Of a stretch of 64,000 nucleotides of DNA, positions 11,316-22,655 are shown piece after piece (position 1 is the stretch's first letter; each line of letters starts with the position of its first letter). Location of the stretch: NCBI RefSeq assembly GCF_040712315.1, contig NC_134021.1, forward strand, positions 46,151,312 to 46,215,311, written 5' to 3'. A program made the translations under genes and the position numbers. This stretch comes from Castanea sativa (taxonomy: Eukaryota; Streptophyta; Magnoliopsida; Fagales; Fagaceae). The notes beneath the pieces are model-generated. The model worked only from the letters and a program-made list of their open reading frames with translations, ran no database searches and had not been told where the DNA came from.

Positions 11316-11462
11316 CAAAATAGAGTTTAGGGTTTTGGGTTTTTAGGGTTGTTTAAAATACCTTACTACACACTCCCTATTTTTGGGGATTTTGGATTTA
11401 GGGTTTTTGAGTTTAGGGTTTATGGTGGTTTAGGGTATAGGGTTTTTAGGGTTTAGGGTATA
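11316..11462 (+). repeat. Interstitial degenerate telomeric repeat
   Basis: Multiple TTTAGGG and GTTTAGGG words, many degenerate (TTTTGGG, TTTTTAGGG, GGTATAGGG), with the G-rich strand on the plus strand, as in the terminal array. It borders the ~365-bp satellite on its right. Confidence 0.8.
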
Positions 11463-11518
11463 AAGTCTGAATATCAACGAAATTCAATAATTATTTGAAA
11501 TGTGAATGAAATTTAAGT

Positions 11519-12410
11519 GGGTAAAAAATATGTGTGGCTAGTTATTCACGAGACTTAATTGCTTCGAAAATGTGTTGAAAAGTGAACTTTGGTCACCTTT
11601 TTTAGAATAAATTTTGAACAGTAAGGATTTCTTAGACACGGTCTGAATGTTTTAGAAAGTAGACATTCCGAGCTTGAATTTGAACACAAATTTTGAATTT
11701 TTTCGAAACAAATCAAGAGATTTATTGTCGTTTGAATATGGCCCATCGAGTGACCTGAAATTTGGATTCCAACTAAGTGCCGATAGAATGGCATAAAAAT
11801 GGAAGTATAATGTTCCATTGATGAATTTGGTTTTAAAATATTTTTCTTGTATCACAATCAACACAAAATCAAATTTTGGGTAAAAAATACATTATAGTGA
11901 CCTTTGTTCACCTTTTTGACAATAACTTTTGAACGGTAAGGAATTCTTAGACGCAGTCTCAATGTTTTAGAAAGTAGACATTCCGAGCTTGAATTTGAAC
12001 ACAAATTTTGCATTTTTTCGACACAAACCAAGAGATTTATTGTTGTTTGAATGTGGCCTATCAAGTGACCTGAAATTTGAATTCCAACGAATTGCTGATA
12101 GAATGGCGTAAAAATGGAAGTATGACATTCCGTTGATGAATTTGGTTTTAAAATTATTTTCCTATATCACGAGATCTATGCACATAAAATCAAACTTTGG
12201 GTGAAAAATATGTGTGTGGCTAGTTTTTCACGAGATTTAATCACTTTGAAAATGTGTTGAAAAGTGACCTTTAGTTACCTTTTTCACAATATCTTTTGAA
12301 CAGTAAGGAATTCTTAGACGCGGTCTGAATATTTTAAAAAGTAGACATTCCAAGGTTGAATTTGAACACAAATATTGATTTTTTCGACACAAATCAAGAG
12401 ATTTATTGTA
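11519..12410. repeat. ~365-bp satellite, about three copies
   Basis: Copies begin GGGTAAAAAATA at 11519 and 11878 and GGGTGAAAAATA at 12199. Shared words include TTGAACAGTAAGGA, CATTCCGAGCTTGAATTTG and AATCAAGAGATTTATTG. The second copy lacks about 50 bp at its start (spacing 315 versus 367 between CACCTTTTT words). The third breaks off near 12410. The minus-strand short frames here repeat from copy to copy and are by-products. Confidence 0.85.
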
Positions 12411-12434
12411 ATAAGGCAGTTATACTTGATAATA

Positions 12435-12487
12435 CCAAATATTTGGCATTTGACACAAATCAAGTGTGTCAAATGCCACATATTTGG
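12435..12487. repeat. 22-bp inverted repeat (hairpin)
   Basis: Arm 12435-12456 and arm 12466-12487 pair over 22 bp with one mismatch around a 9-base loop. It sits between the satellite and the foldback arm and may be part of a MITE. Confidence 0.75.
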
Positions 12488-12557
12488 AATTGGACACATC
12501 AAACTCTAAAAAATTACTTTTATCAAGTGTTATAAATACCATAATATTTGGCACTGA

Positions 12558-12595
12558 TGAATAGTGCAATCTCAAATTTGAGACCACACTGTTCA
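12558..12595. repeat. 19-bp imperfect palindrome around CTCAAATTTGAG
   Basis: Two 19-base arms (12558-12576 and 12577-12595) are complementary with about four mismatches and no loop; the centre is the perfect 12-base palindrome CTCAAATTTGAG. Confidence 0.7.
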
Positions 12596-12611
12596 CAAAT
12601 TGTAAAAATTA

Positions 12612-13450
12612 TATTATTTTTTTTATTCAGGTGGGGCTCGCTTTCTTTAAAGAGAGAGAGTGAGAAATTAAAAAAAATGATTAAAAATATTGAAGAAAGA
12701 ATATTTAAATGAAGTTGCAAAAAAAATAGAATGTTTGGGATGTTTGATATATTGTAAAATGAGGTCTTAAAATTGTAAAAGTAGTGTTTTGAAATTGTCA
12801 ATGCTAAATTTTTTATAATTGTTGATGAGAATGAAATCATAATCACAATATCTATAAAGTTGGTAGAACAACAGATACAGTTTTTAAAGTTCCAAGGTTG
12901 GCAGCAAGCTTGTGATTTGCCAAGACATAACTAATATTCCATTTTATTCAAAAAATTTTTGCTGCTGAATAATAATTAATTGCATCCACAAGTTCACAAT
13001 TAAAATTAGGCGAAAATGCACATTTGGTCCCTACATTTTGGGTCAATTCTCATTTTGGTCCAAAAATTGATTTCTTTGCGAATATCATCCCCAAAAAAAG
13101 AAAATCGTTTTTAAAATGGTCCTTTCCGTTAGGCTAGAAACAGAGAAATCCTACGTGGCTAATGGAATGCCCTGTTTGCTGACGTGGCGCTGACGTGGCT
13201 ATTAAAATATTATTAAAAAAGATTATTTGGCATATTTAAATGCCATGTCAGCATTTTAAATTTTTTAAATAAAGCCACGTCAGAAAATTTATATAAAAAA
13301 GAAATTCAATTAAAAAAAAAACTTAAATCTAATTTAATTAAAAAAACAACTTGTTTCTCAAAAAAAAAAAAAAACTAGGTGTTCTTCGTGTTCTTCCCCA
13401 TCAAACCCTAGAAGAAGTCAAACCCAGCAACCAAACAACAAACACAAACC
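12612..13450. repeat. Foldback element, left inverted-repeat arm
   Basis: Pairs with the three right-arm pieces. The minus-strand frame at 12523-12846 and the plus-strand frame at 26815-27153 translate to the same low-complexity sequence only because the arms are inverted copies; neither is a gene. Confidence 0.75.
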
Positions 13451-14049
13451 AACACCTATCATCCCATAGCAAAGGAGCTATTTCATTTCAAGCTTATTCT
13501 TCTCTCTCCTCTCTCACTTTTTTTCTTTGCTCTCTCTTCTCTCCCTCTATTCTTTGTTCTCGCCGAGACCCAAACCCACCAACCCAGCACCCAACGTCGC
13601 GGAGGCTTGTTCTTCTCTCCCTCTCTCTATGTTCTTTGTTCTCTCTTCGTGCGTTTGCGTGGATCGAAGGAGTCGTGAGCATGGATCGAATGGTAGATCA
13701 AAGTGTGGGTCTGATTGTTCATGGGTCGGAGTGTGGATTGTAGGAGTCGTGGTCCGATTTGGTTGATTTGGTTTGTGGGTTTTTTTTTTTCTTTTATTCT
13801 TGCTGTGGATGGTGGTGATTTCTTGAGAAGTGGAGGAGGAAGTGGTGATTTCTTGTTGTGGTTGATATTATTATTATTATTTTTTTTTCTGCTGCTGTGG
13901 TTTGGGGTTGTGGCTGGGGGGCGACAGTGGACGTGGTGGTCAGATTTGTGGGTTTGGCCGTGTGGTGTGCTGTTGGTTTGGGTTTTTGTTTTTGTTGTGG
14001 TGTGCTGTTATGGTTCTGCCGATCTGGGTCTGTGTTTGTTGTTTGGTTG
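13451..14049. other. Foldback element central loop
   Basis: A pyrimidine-rich stretch (13497-13630, TCTC-rich) passes into GT-rich sequence with TTATTATT at 13866-13878. Overlapping open frames on both strands (for example 13351-13743 and 13715-14080 plus) are low-complexity and show no domain. It could hold a promoter-like or captured fragment, but nothing identifies it. Confidence 0.5.
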
Positions 14050-14321
14050 CTGGGTTTGTTTTCTGGGAATGTGGGTTTGAGTTCTTCCTGGGTTTGATGG
14101 GGAAGAACACGAAGAACACTAAACACCAAGTTGTTTTTTAATTTTTTTTTGAGAAACAAGTTTTTTTTTTAATTAAATTAGATTTAAGGTTTTTTTTTAA
14201 TTTAATTTCTTTTTTATATAAATTTTTTGACGTGGCTTTATTTAAAAAAAAAATTAAAATGCTGACATGGTATTTAAATATGCGAAATAATCTTTTTTAA
14301 TAATATTTTAATAACCACGTC

Positions 14322-14326
14322 AGCGC
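14322..14326. repeat. Target-site duplication AGCGC (left) of solo LTR
   Basis: AGCGC precedes the LTR start TGTGGGG at 14327; the identical AGCGC follows its end at 15085-15089. Five-base duplications are standard for Ty3/gypsy integrases. Confidence 0.9.
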
Positions 14327-15084
14327 TGTGGGGAGTAAAAAGACCCAAGCGGGCATATGGGCCTTTGGACTGTAGAATGGAGGGCCGACCTGCTCCAGAA
14401 TTAATAATTTGTTAACTCTACGAATTGGCCCATACGCCGAGGGTCCGAGGATACAGCCGAGGGCGATCTTCTCCTCGGACAAATCCAAGAGAATTCGAAA
14501 ATTCACAACGAAGGTCAAGGCAGAATTCTGGAAAGACTGTTGGTTAAAAGGGGGAAACCCTGAACCTTCTAGATACACCGGTGTTAGAAAAATACCAAAA
14601 GAAAAGGCTGCCACCTCCACATTAAAGACTCTGCACCTACCTCCCTGGCCACATTAATGGGGAAGTGACCCCTGAACAGTAGAACTGAAACTTCTGGTCA
14701 CTATTCAAAGGCACTAAGAAAAGAAATATCTAGAGGGGAGGGGGTTGGAGCAACACGTGGATAAAGCATCAGAAAAAGAAGTATTTAAGGGGGATGAACG
14801 CCAGAGAAAGGAGGTCGGTCGGTAACAAAGAAAGAAATTAAGAATTGTAACTTTTAAGAGAGAAAGAGAAATAATACAGAGGTAGTCCTCGGCTTACGTC
14901 CGAGGAGGTCTATTTGCAATTATCATTTGTTATTTACAAGTGTTTGTAACTTTTAGCCTGTTATCAAGTTCTCATTACCTCTAACCTAGATTTCAAGCCC
15001 ACACTCTACAAATTTTATTGTTTAAGGCTCATTGGGCCTGAGCCCGTAATTGTCTTTGGGTCCAGGTGCAATTGTGCACTTACA
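14327..15084 (+). mobile_element. Solo LTR, gypsy type, 758 bp
   Basis: Begins TGTGGGGAGTAAAAAG and ends GTGCACTTACA with identical AGCGC on both sides and no internal region: the product of recombination between the two LTRs of one element. It is related to, but distinct from, element B's 665-bp LTRs (shared 3' end from ACTCTACAAAT onward, shared hairpin at 14886-14906). It splits the right arm of the foldback element. Confidence 0.95.
14886..14906. promoter_or_regulatory. Conserved LTR stem-loop (copy 2)
   Basis: TCCTCGG, loop CTTACGT, CCGAGGA: a perfect 7-bp stem at the same LTR position as in the other copies. Confidence 0.5.
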
Positions 15085-15347
15085 AGCGCCACGTCAGCAA
15101 ACAAGACATTCCGTTAGCCACGTAGGATTTCTCCGTTTCTAGCCTGATGGAAAGGACCATTTTAAAAACAAATTTTTTTTTTAGGGACGACATTAGCACA
15201 GAAATCAATTTTGGGACCAAAATGGGAATTGACCCAAAATGTAGGGACCAAAAATGCATTTTCACCTAATTTTAATTGTGAACTTGTGGATGCAATTAAT
15301 TATTATTCAGCAGCAAAATTGTTTTGAATAAAATGGAATATTAGTTA
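15085..15347. repeat. Foldback element right arm, middle piece
   Basis: Continues the right arm between solo LTR and element B; reverse complement of about 12920-13190. Starts with the solo LTR's right duplication AGCGC (15085-15089) and ends with element B's left duplication AGTTA (15343-15347). The frame at 15080-15265 is a by-product. Confidence 0.85.
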
Positions 15348-16012
15348 TGTGGGGGGTGAGATTTGTAAAACAAATAGATAGGTTGTGGGCTTGATCAATT
15401 GGTACCGGTTTGTTTTTGTCATTGGGCCCCTAAGCCCATGAGTCAGCCTACACTATAGGCGTCCGAAGATGAATGCCTCCTCGGATGGGCCCGGCACGCA
15501 CCCTGGGATTTGCCAAGAAGATTAAAGGCAGCGTCCTGGAAAAACTATTGGGTAAGAGGGGGATCCAAGTACCCTTTAGAGGCAACGGCGTGGTAAAAAT
15601 ATCTAAGAAAAAGGCTGCTACCACCACATTAAAGACCCTGCACCTACCTCCCTGGCCGCATTAATGGGGAAATGACCCCTAAACAGTAGAATCAAACTTT
15701 CGAGCTATTATTTAAAGACTTGAAGAAGGTGGTGAGGAGGAGGGCGGTCAGTTAGCAGAAAAAGAAGGAAGAATTGTAATTTTGGCATAAAAGTGAAGCA
15801 ATACATAAATCGTCGTCGGCTTACGCCCGAGGAGGTTCCTTTGTCATATTTGTTTATCAGTTGTAAAGATTGTGGTGCTCTAGCCTGTTTGCCAAGTTTC
15901 CAATACCCTTAAACTAGATTTCAAATCCACACTCTACAAATCTTATTGTTTAAGGCTTATTGAGCCTGAGCCCACGTCTATCTTCGGGTCCAGGTGCAAT
16001 TGTGCACTTACA
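15348..16012 (+). mobile_element. Element B 5' LTR
   Basis: Starts TGTGGGGGGTGAG and ends GTGCACTTACA. The hairpin TCGTCGG/CCGAGGA at 15813-15833 has one mismatch compared with other LTRs. TATA-like TTATTTAAAG lies near 15706. The frame at 15473-15664 is an LTR by-product also present in the 3' LTR. Confidence 0.95.
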
Positions 16013-16013
16013 A

Positions 16014-16031
16014 TTAGAGCTGTCTGTGGGA
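16014..16031 (+). promoter_or_regulatory. Element B primer-binding site, decayed
   Basis: TTAGAGCTGTCTGTGGGA follows the LTR and aligns with element A's TTGGCGCTGTCTGTGGGA, with changes in the first bases. Confidence 0.5.
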
Positions 16032-16058
16032 ATCTAGTGTTGAAGGAACTGGAACACC

Positions 16059-17309
16059 ATGGCAGGCTTAGACTCACACCATGCAGAATCTCAGGGATCA
16101 CAACTTGAAGATCTTTTCAAATGTCTTGAGCGCCGGAGGGATCGAGAGGGAAGCATTCACACTATATATCCTGGCGCGAGTCATACCCACGGTGGAGGCA
16201 GTGCCCCCTATGAAGATGATGCCAAGGCCATGCAGAGGGAGATAAACCACCTCAAGAAGAAGCTGCACCGCGTCAGACGAAGGCGTGCTTCACCCCCATC
16301 TGATTCTTCTTCTAGGGAATCCCAGGGAAGTAGTTACAGCTCAAGGACGTGGTCACCCCCCAGCAAAAGTTCCTCTTGCGAAAAGGGTGACCTATCAGGC
16401 CGTAGGCGTAGGAAGCTCCCCTCTAGGGGGTTGGGGAACGATGCTATGAGCCGGGCGTTACACCAACTCTCCAAATCGCCATTCTCGTGTAGGATTGAGA
16501 ATGGGAGGCTCCCTAGGCGGTTCACTCAGCCCACCTTCACCATTTATAATGGCCGGACAAATCCGGTGGAGCACGTGAGCCATTTTAATCAGAGAATGGC
16601 GGTGCATTCTCACAACGAGACCTTGATGTGCAAAGTCTTCCCTTCTAGCTTGGGACCTGTTGCTATGAGATGGTTTAATGGCCTGAAATCGGGGTCTATC
16701 AGCTCGTTTGGGGAACTTACCAGAGCATTCGCGTCACGGTTTATTACATGTAGCAAAGTTTCTAGGCCGTTGGATTCACTTCTATCTATGGCCATGAGGG
16801 AAGGTGAGACGCTGAAAGCATACTTCGACAGGTATTGGGAGATGTTCAATGAGATAGATGGAGACTTTGACGAGGTGGTAATTAATACTTTTAAAGTGGG
16901 CCTTCCCACTGATCATGATTTAAGGAAATCCTTGACCAAAAAGCCCGTACGGAGTGTACGTCGCCTCATGGACCGCATTGACGAGTACAAGAGGGTGGAA
17001 GAAGACAAACAGCAGGGTAAGGGTAAGGCGAAGGTTATCCCGCAGGAAAGAAGGGATTTCAGGTCGGACAGATATCACAACAATAAGCCGAGGAGAGATT
17101 ACTCCGGGCAGCTTGGCTTGGCAACTCCTCAGGCTGTTAATACTGTATTCCGAGAGCTAGTGCACCAGCTGTTGGAGAAAGTTCGTAAGGAACCCTACTT
17201 CAGATGGCCTAGTAAGGTGGCAAGGGACCCTGCAAAGCGGAATCAGAATCTCTTCTGCCAGTACCACCGGGATGTGGGTCATACCACCGAAAATTGTCAG
17301 ACTCTCTAG
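16059..17309 (+). pseudogene. gag: Element B Gag, nearly intact to an in-frame TAG
   Basis: 416 residues from MAGLDSHHAE. Residues about 66-130 are Arg/Ser-rich (RRRRASPPSD, SSRESQG), then the Retrotrans_gag capsid region runs from about residue 150 (FTIYNGRTNPVEHVSHF, MCKVFPSSLGP, FDRYWEMFNEI) to about 330. A basic lysine-rich part follows, then a zinc knuckle C-x2-H-x3-G-H-x4-C at 17256-17297. The frame ends at TAG 17307-17309 straight after the knuckle and reopens in the same frame at once, so the stop is either a mutation or, less likely, a read-through site before protease. The start at 16059 is 46 bp after the LTR and is the first ATG in frame. Confidence 0.9.
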
Positions 17310-18029
17310 AACCACTTGGAGCAGCTCATTAACGAGGGGAAATTGAAGCAGCACCTATACCAACCTAACGGGCAAGGCAGTCAGTCTGGCTCTAACAATC
17401 AGAAGAATAATTCATCTCGGCCGTCCTTGGGAACGATAAACGTTATCTTCGCTGCACCTGGCAAGACTGGTTCATGCCCCACCAGAGTGATGGTAGTTTC
17501 ACATTCTCGGGCCGAGGAGTTAGGCGTGAAACCGAAGAGGCTCAGAGTGAATCCGCCTGTTTTGGGATTTTCAGAGGAGGACAAGGCTGGGACCATCCAA
17601 CCCCATGATGACGCCTTAGTAGTTACTTTGAGGATAGGGGATTACGATGTCAGGAGGGTGATGATTGACCAGGGTAGCGGGGCAGATATTATGTACCCTG
17701 ACTTATTTAAGGGGCTGAAGTTGAAATTGGAGGACCTCACCCCTTGCGACTCGCCGTTAATAAGTTTTGAAGGGAAGGCCGTTATACCAAAGGGACAGAT
17801 TCGGTTGCTTGTACAATCTGGCTCGGAAACGGTTGAGGTGGATTTTATTGTAGTCGACGCATATTCCCCATACACAGCCATCCTTGCCTGGCCTTGGCTG
17901 CACGCTTTGGGTGCTGTCTCCTCCACTTTACATGTTAAGGTGAAGTTCCCATCGCGAGAATTCATCAAAGAAATTCTTGGTAGCCAATTAGTGGCAAGGC
18001 AATTCATATCGGCCGCAGTGTTACATTAG
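17310..18029 (+). pseudogene. Element B Gag tail and aspartic protease
   Basis: Same frame as gag. After a linker (HLEQLINEGKLKQHL) the active-site motif DQGSGAD starts at 17667. The later motif reads ILAWPWLHALG where element A has ILGRPW, so two residues of this conserved strand are changed. Ends at TAG 18027-18029. The RT region that follows is in a different frame, so a frame change lies between 18030 and about 18190. Confidence 0.85.
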
Positions 18030-18119
18030 TCCTCGGCCAGAGAGGACTTATAGCTGTTAACGACTCCGGATGCACCCCGAAGTCAGAAGTGGTGACTTCG
18101 GAGGAGACCATGTGTGAAG

Positions 18120-20212
18120 ATTTGGAGAAGTTTTTGGTAGCTGATGATCCTGAAAGGTTCTTCCAGGTTGGGGTACATTTACCACACTAAGAGAAGATGG
18201 AATTGGTGGAGTTTCTAAAGAACAACATCGACGTTTTTGCCTGGGACCCCTACGAGGCTCCGGGGGTTGACCCAAGCTTCATTTGTCATCATTTGAACGT
18301 CAACCCTGCTATTGTTCCTAGAAGGTAGCCACCTCGGCGCTCCTCTAAATAGCATTCTGAGGCTGTTAAAGAGGAAGTGCTCAAGCTCAAGAGGGCCGGG
18401 GCTATAAAGGAAGTATTCTACCCAGAGTGGTTGGCACACCCGGTCGTGGTGAAAAAGAAGAACGGAAAGTGGAGGGTATGTGTGGACTTTACAGATTTAA
18501 ACAAAGCCTGCCCAAAAGACTCGTTCCCTATGCCACGCATTGATCAGCTTGTGGACGCCACGGTCGGACATCCTTGGATGAGTTTTTTGGATGCCTTCTA
18601 GGGTTATCATCAAATTCCATTGGCGGCAGAGGATCAGGAGAAGACCGCTTTTATTACTCCGACAGGGAACTATCACTATAAGGTTATGCTATTCGGATTG
18701 AAGAATGCTGGGGCTACTTACCAAAGAATGATGACCAGAATATTTGAGTTGCAACTTGGAAACGCCATCGAGGTATATGTGGATGATATGGTGGTGAAAA
18801 GTAAGATAATACCTTCGCACGTGAAGGATTTGGACGACACCTTTCAAGTACTTAGAAAGTACAAGTTGCGCTTGAACGCCTCAAAGTGTTCTTTTGGTGT
18901 GGGTTCCGGAAAGTTCCTAGGTTACATGGTTACCCATAGAGGGATAGAAGTGAACCCGGCACAAGTCAGGGCCATTCAAAGCTTACAGCCACCTCGGAAC
19001 CCAAAAGAAGTTCAGAAGTTGACCGGAATGATCGCTGCCCTCGGCAGGTTTATCTCTCGGTCAGCTGACAGGTGCAGACCTTTCTTCTAACTATTGAATA
19101 AGTGGAAAGGATTCCAATGGTCCGAGGACTACGTTGTAGCCTTCCAACAACTTAAGGAATACCTGTCCCGGCCACCCATTATGTTTAGGCCCGAGGTGGA
19201 TGAAATCCTGTTTGCGTATCTGGCAGTGGCCGTCCATGCGGTCAGCCTAGTCCTCGTGAGGGACGACGGTGGGGTGCAAAGACCGGTCTACTACGTCAGT
19301 AAATCCTTGAATGAAGCCGAGGTGCGTTATCTATTTTTGGAGAAGGCACTTCTAGCTATAGTTCATGCCACACGGAAGCTTCCTCACTATTTCCAGTCCC
19401 ACACCGTTGTAGTTTTGACCCAACTACCTCTCAAGTCAGTGTTACGCAGTGCTGACTACTCTGGAAGGGTGGCTAAATGGGGAACTATTTTGGGAGCCTT
19501 TGATATCAAATACATGCCACGCACCTTGGTAAAGGGTCAGGTTCTCGCAGATTTGGTGGCAGAGTTTGCTGAACCATTGTTGGAAGAAATTGTGAAGGAA
19601 TCACGCATGGATGAGAAATCAGTTGGCATGATTACGAATAAGGGACCTCCGATTTGGAAAGTGTCCGTCGATGGTGCAGCTAACCAGAGAGGGTTTGGTA
19701 TCGGACTTGTTTTGATATCCCCTGAGGGAATTGTCTTTGAAAAATCTTTAAGGTTAGCGTTCTCAGCGGCTAATAACGAGGCCGAGTACGAAGCGGTCTT
19801 GGTCGGCATGAACATGGTGCATAGAATGGGCGGAAAGGAAGTTCATATGCTCTCGGACTCTCAGTTGGTGGTTGGCCAAGTGATAGGGACCATGGAGGCC
19901 AGGGATTCTAAGATGCAAGAATACTTGACCCAGGTTAGAAGCTTACAATCTAGATTCGATTCCTTTGTCCTTACACACGTTTCTAGGAGTGGGAATACAC
20001 ATGCAGACTCTTTGGCTACCTTGGCGACATCCTTGGCTCTCTGCTTACCTAGGGTTATCCTAGTCGAGGATTTGCTAGAGCCAACTTTGACCACTGCAAG
20101 TGCCACCCATATCCACCTGATAAGGCCTGGACACAGTTGGATTGACCCTGTGGTATCTTTTCTGAAGAGCGACATTCTTCCCGAGAACAAATATGAGGTA
20201 GATAAGATTCGT
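18120..20212 (+). pseudogene. pol: Element B reverse transcriptase and dual RNase H
   Basis: RT motifs in order: NNIDVFAWDPYE, VVVKKKNGKWRVC, FTDLNKACPKD, GYHQIPL, LKNAGATYQRM, and YVDDM with catalytic aspartates at 18776-18787. The RT-linked RNase H follows (YYVSKSL, LPHYFQ, VKGQVLADL). The second RNase H starts at about 19655 with its four acids in place: D 19670, E 19784, D 19856, D 20006. Interruptions: TAA 18188, TAG 18326, TAG 18350, TAG 18599 and TAA 19088, several at positions where relatives carry Gln. The catalytic residues are all preserved, so decay is recent relative to element A. The next stop is TGA 20213. Confidence 0.92.
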
Positions 20213-21345
20213 TGAAAGGCCCTTCGTTTCTGGCTATTCGAGGATCAGAAACTATATAAACGTTCCTTTTCTGGACCGTACTTGCTGTGTGTGCACCTCG
20301 AGAAAACGGAGGCGTTTTTGGAATTTGCGGAAGCCATACCGGGGGAAGGTCCTTAGCCCATAGGGCTCTAACTTAGGGATATTGGTGGCCCAATATGCAG
20401 AAGGAAGCTCAGGATTATGCAAGAAAATGTGATCAGTGCCAAAGGTTCGCTCCCAACATTCATCAGCCTAGGGGAACCCTTAATCCTCTGTCCAGTCCTT
20501 GGCCATTCGCTCAATGGGGATTGGACATAGTAGGCCCTTTTCCGAGAGCTGTAGGAAACAAAAGATGGTTGCTCGTGGGGACCGACTACTTCACCAAGTG
20601 GGTCGAAGCTGAGCCCTTAGCGAATATTAGGGATATCGACTCCAAGAAGTTTATTTGGAAGAATATTATCACTAGATTTGGGGTGCCCTACACGCTTATT
20701 TCAGACAATGGCGTTCAATTTGATAACAAAGCCTTCAGGAAGTACTGCAGTGACATGGGCATCATAAACAGGTATTCCACCCCAGCCTATCCTCAGGGAA
20801 ATGGGTAGGCCGAAGCCGTTAACAAGGTCATAGTCAGCGGACTTAAGAAGAGGTTGGACAATGTGAAGGGCAGATGGGTAGAGGAGCTACCACATGTTTT
20901 ATGGATGTATCGGACTACGCTGCGCAGATCCACTAGAGAGACACCGTTCTCTATGACCTATGGGGCTGAGGCGGTAATACCCTTAGAATCTGGTTACCCA
21001 ACGCTAAGGATGAGTTCTTTTAGCCCAGAAAATAATAACGGCCTCTTGGAAAAATAGCCTGGATTTGGTTGAGGAACAGCGAGAGGCTGCGATGGTCCAA
21101 ATGACCTATTATCAGCAGAAGCTTAGGAGAGGGTACGACGCTCATGTGAAGCTAAGGCCATTAGCGCCTGGGGATCTAGTGTTAAGAAAGGTTGTTGCTA
21201 CTGCCAAAAACCCAGCTTGGGGGAAGCTGGGACCAATTTGGGAAGGGCCATATCGGATCATTTCCGTAGAAGGCATAGGGTCATATCGACTAGCTGACCT
21301 AGATGAAAAAATGGTACAATGCCCATGGAATGTAAACAACCTTTG
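20213..21345 (+). pseudogene. Element B integrase
   Basis: The N-terminal part (FWLFEDQKLYKRSF, YLLCVHLEKTEAF) is in the RT frame and breaks near 20350. From 20395 a new frame has CDQCQRF and the catalytic acids D 20524, D 20704 and E 20812 (59 and 35 residues apart). A TAG at 20806, in the motif GNG-stop-AEAVNK, replaces a Gln that is almost invariant in relatives. Continues through ELPHVLWMYRTT and a frame change near 21055 to the C-terminal region (GDLVLRKV, WGKLGPIWEGPYRI) ending about 21345. Confidence 0.9.
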
Positions 21346-21427
21346 AAGGTATTATTACTGATAAAAAGCACTTTTGTCGTTTACATTTCGAATTTTGAAT
21401 ATCTATTTGGGTTTATCTCTTACTATC
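21346..21427. other. Spacer between integrase and tandem array
   Basis: Short AT-rich stretch with no recognisable feature. Confidence 0.6.
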
Positions 21428-22655
21428 ATTAAGTATCAAACAGAAGCTTGGTCATAGATGGTCCTCGGACCACATACCTTGTGGAAATTGATATATCATT
21501 AAGTATCAAACAGAAACTTGGTCATGGATGGTCCTCGGACCACATACCTTGTGGAAATTGATATATCATTAAGTATCAAACAGAAACTTGGTCATGGATG
21601 GTCCTCGGACCACATACCTTGTGAGAATTGATATATCATTAAGTATCGAACATAAACTTGGTGATGCATGGTCCTCGGACCACATACCTTGTAGAAATTG
21701 ATATCTCATTACTTGTTAAACAGAACCTTAGTAATGTCGGGTCCTCCGACCTTCTACTTTGGGAAAATTAACATCTTAAGTTGCTATTATTAAGTATCAA
21801 ACAGAAACTTGGTCATGGACGGTCCTCAGACCACATACCTTGTGGAAATTGATATATAATTAAGTATCAAACAGAAACTTGGTCATGGATGGTCCTTGGA
21901 CCACATACCTTGTGGAAATTGATATATCATTAAGTATCAAACAGAAACTTGGTCATGGATGGTCCTCGGACCACATACCTTGTGAAAATTGATATATCAT
22001 TAAGTATCGAACAGAAACTTGGTGATGCATGGTCCTCGAACCACATACCTTGTAGAAATTGATATCTCATTACTTGTTAAACAGAACCTTAGTAATGTCG
22101 GGTCCTTCGACCTTCTACTTTGGGAAAATTAACATCTTAAGTTGCTATTATTAAGTATCAAACAGAAACTTGGTCATGGACGGTCCTCAGACCACATACC
22201 TTGTGGAAATTGATATATAATTAAGTATCAAACAGAAACTTGGTCATGGATGGTCCTCGGACCACATACCTTGTGGAAATTGATATATCATTAAGTATCA
22301 AACAGAAACTTGGTCATGGATGGTCCTCGGACCACATACCTTGTGGAAATTGATATATCATTAAGTATCGAACAGAAACTTGGTCATGGATGGTCCTCGG
22401 ACCACATACCTTGTGGAAATTGATATATCATTAAGTATCGAACAGAAACTTGGAGATGCATGGTCCTCGGACCACATACCTTGTGGAAATTGATATCTCA
22501 TTACTTGTTAAACAAAACCTTAGTAATGTCGGGTCCACCGACCTTCTACTTTGGGAAAATTAACATCTTAAGTTGCTATTATTAAGTATCAAACAGAAAC
22601 CACATAATGTAGGGTCCTCGGACCCCTTACCTCGGTTAGAATAACGTTCCAATTT
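21428..22655. repeat. 70-bp tandem array with 361-bp higher-order period
   Basis: Monomers beginning TTAAGTATCAAACAGAAACT recur every 70 bp (AAGTATC at 21431, 21501, 21571, 21641). Every fifth unit is a divergent 81-bp type with ACTTGTTAAACAGAACC (ACTTG at 21711, 22072, 22503). So the higher-order unit is 4 x 70 + 81 = 361 bp, and the last spacing (431) has one extra 70-bp unit. Each monomer holds GGTCCTCGGACC, a 5-bp inverted pair. Confidence 0.95.

Noticed and set aside
12523..12846. Minus-strand frame conserved in a second copy at 26815-27153
   Set aside because: The similarity is explained by the inverted-repeat arms; the translation is low complexity (Ile, Phe, Asn).
13351..14159. Open frames in the foldback loop as a captured gene
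   Set aside because: Low-complexity translations in several frames on both strands, no domain, and the edges are the inverted arms.
17301..17320. TAG after the Gag zinc knuckle as programmed read-through
   Set aside because: Possible by position, but the element has many other nonsense changes, so a simple mutation is the safer reading.
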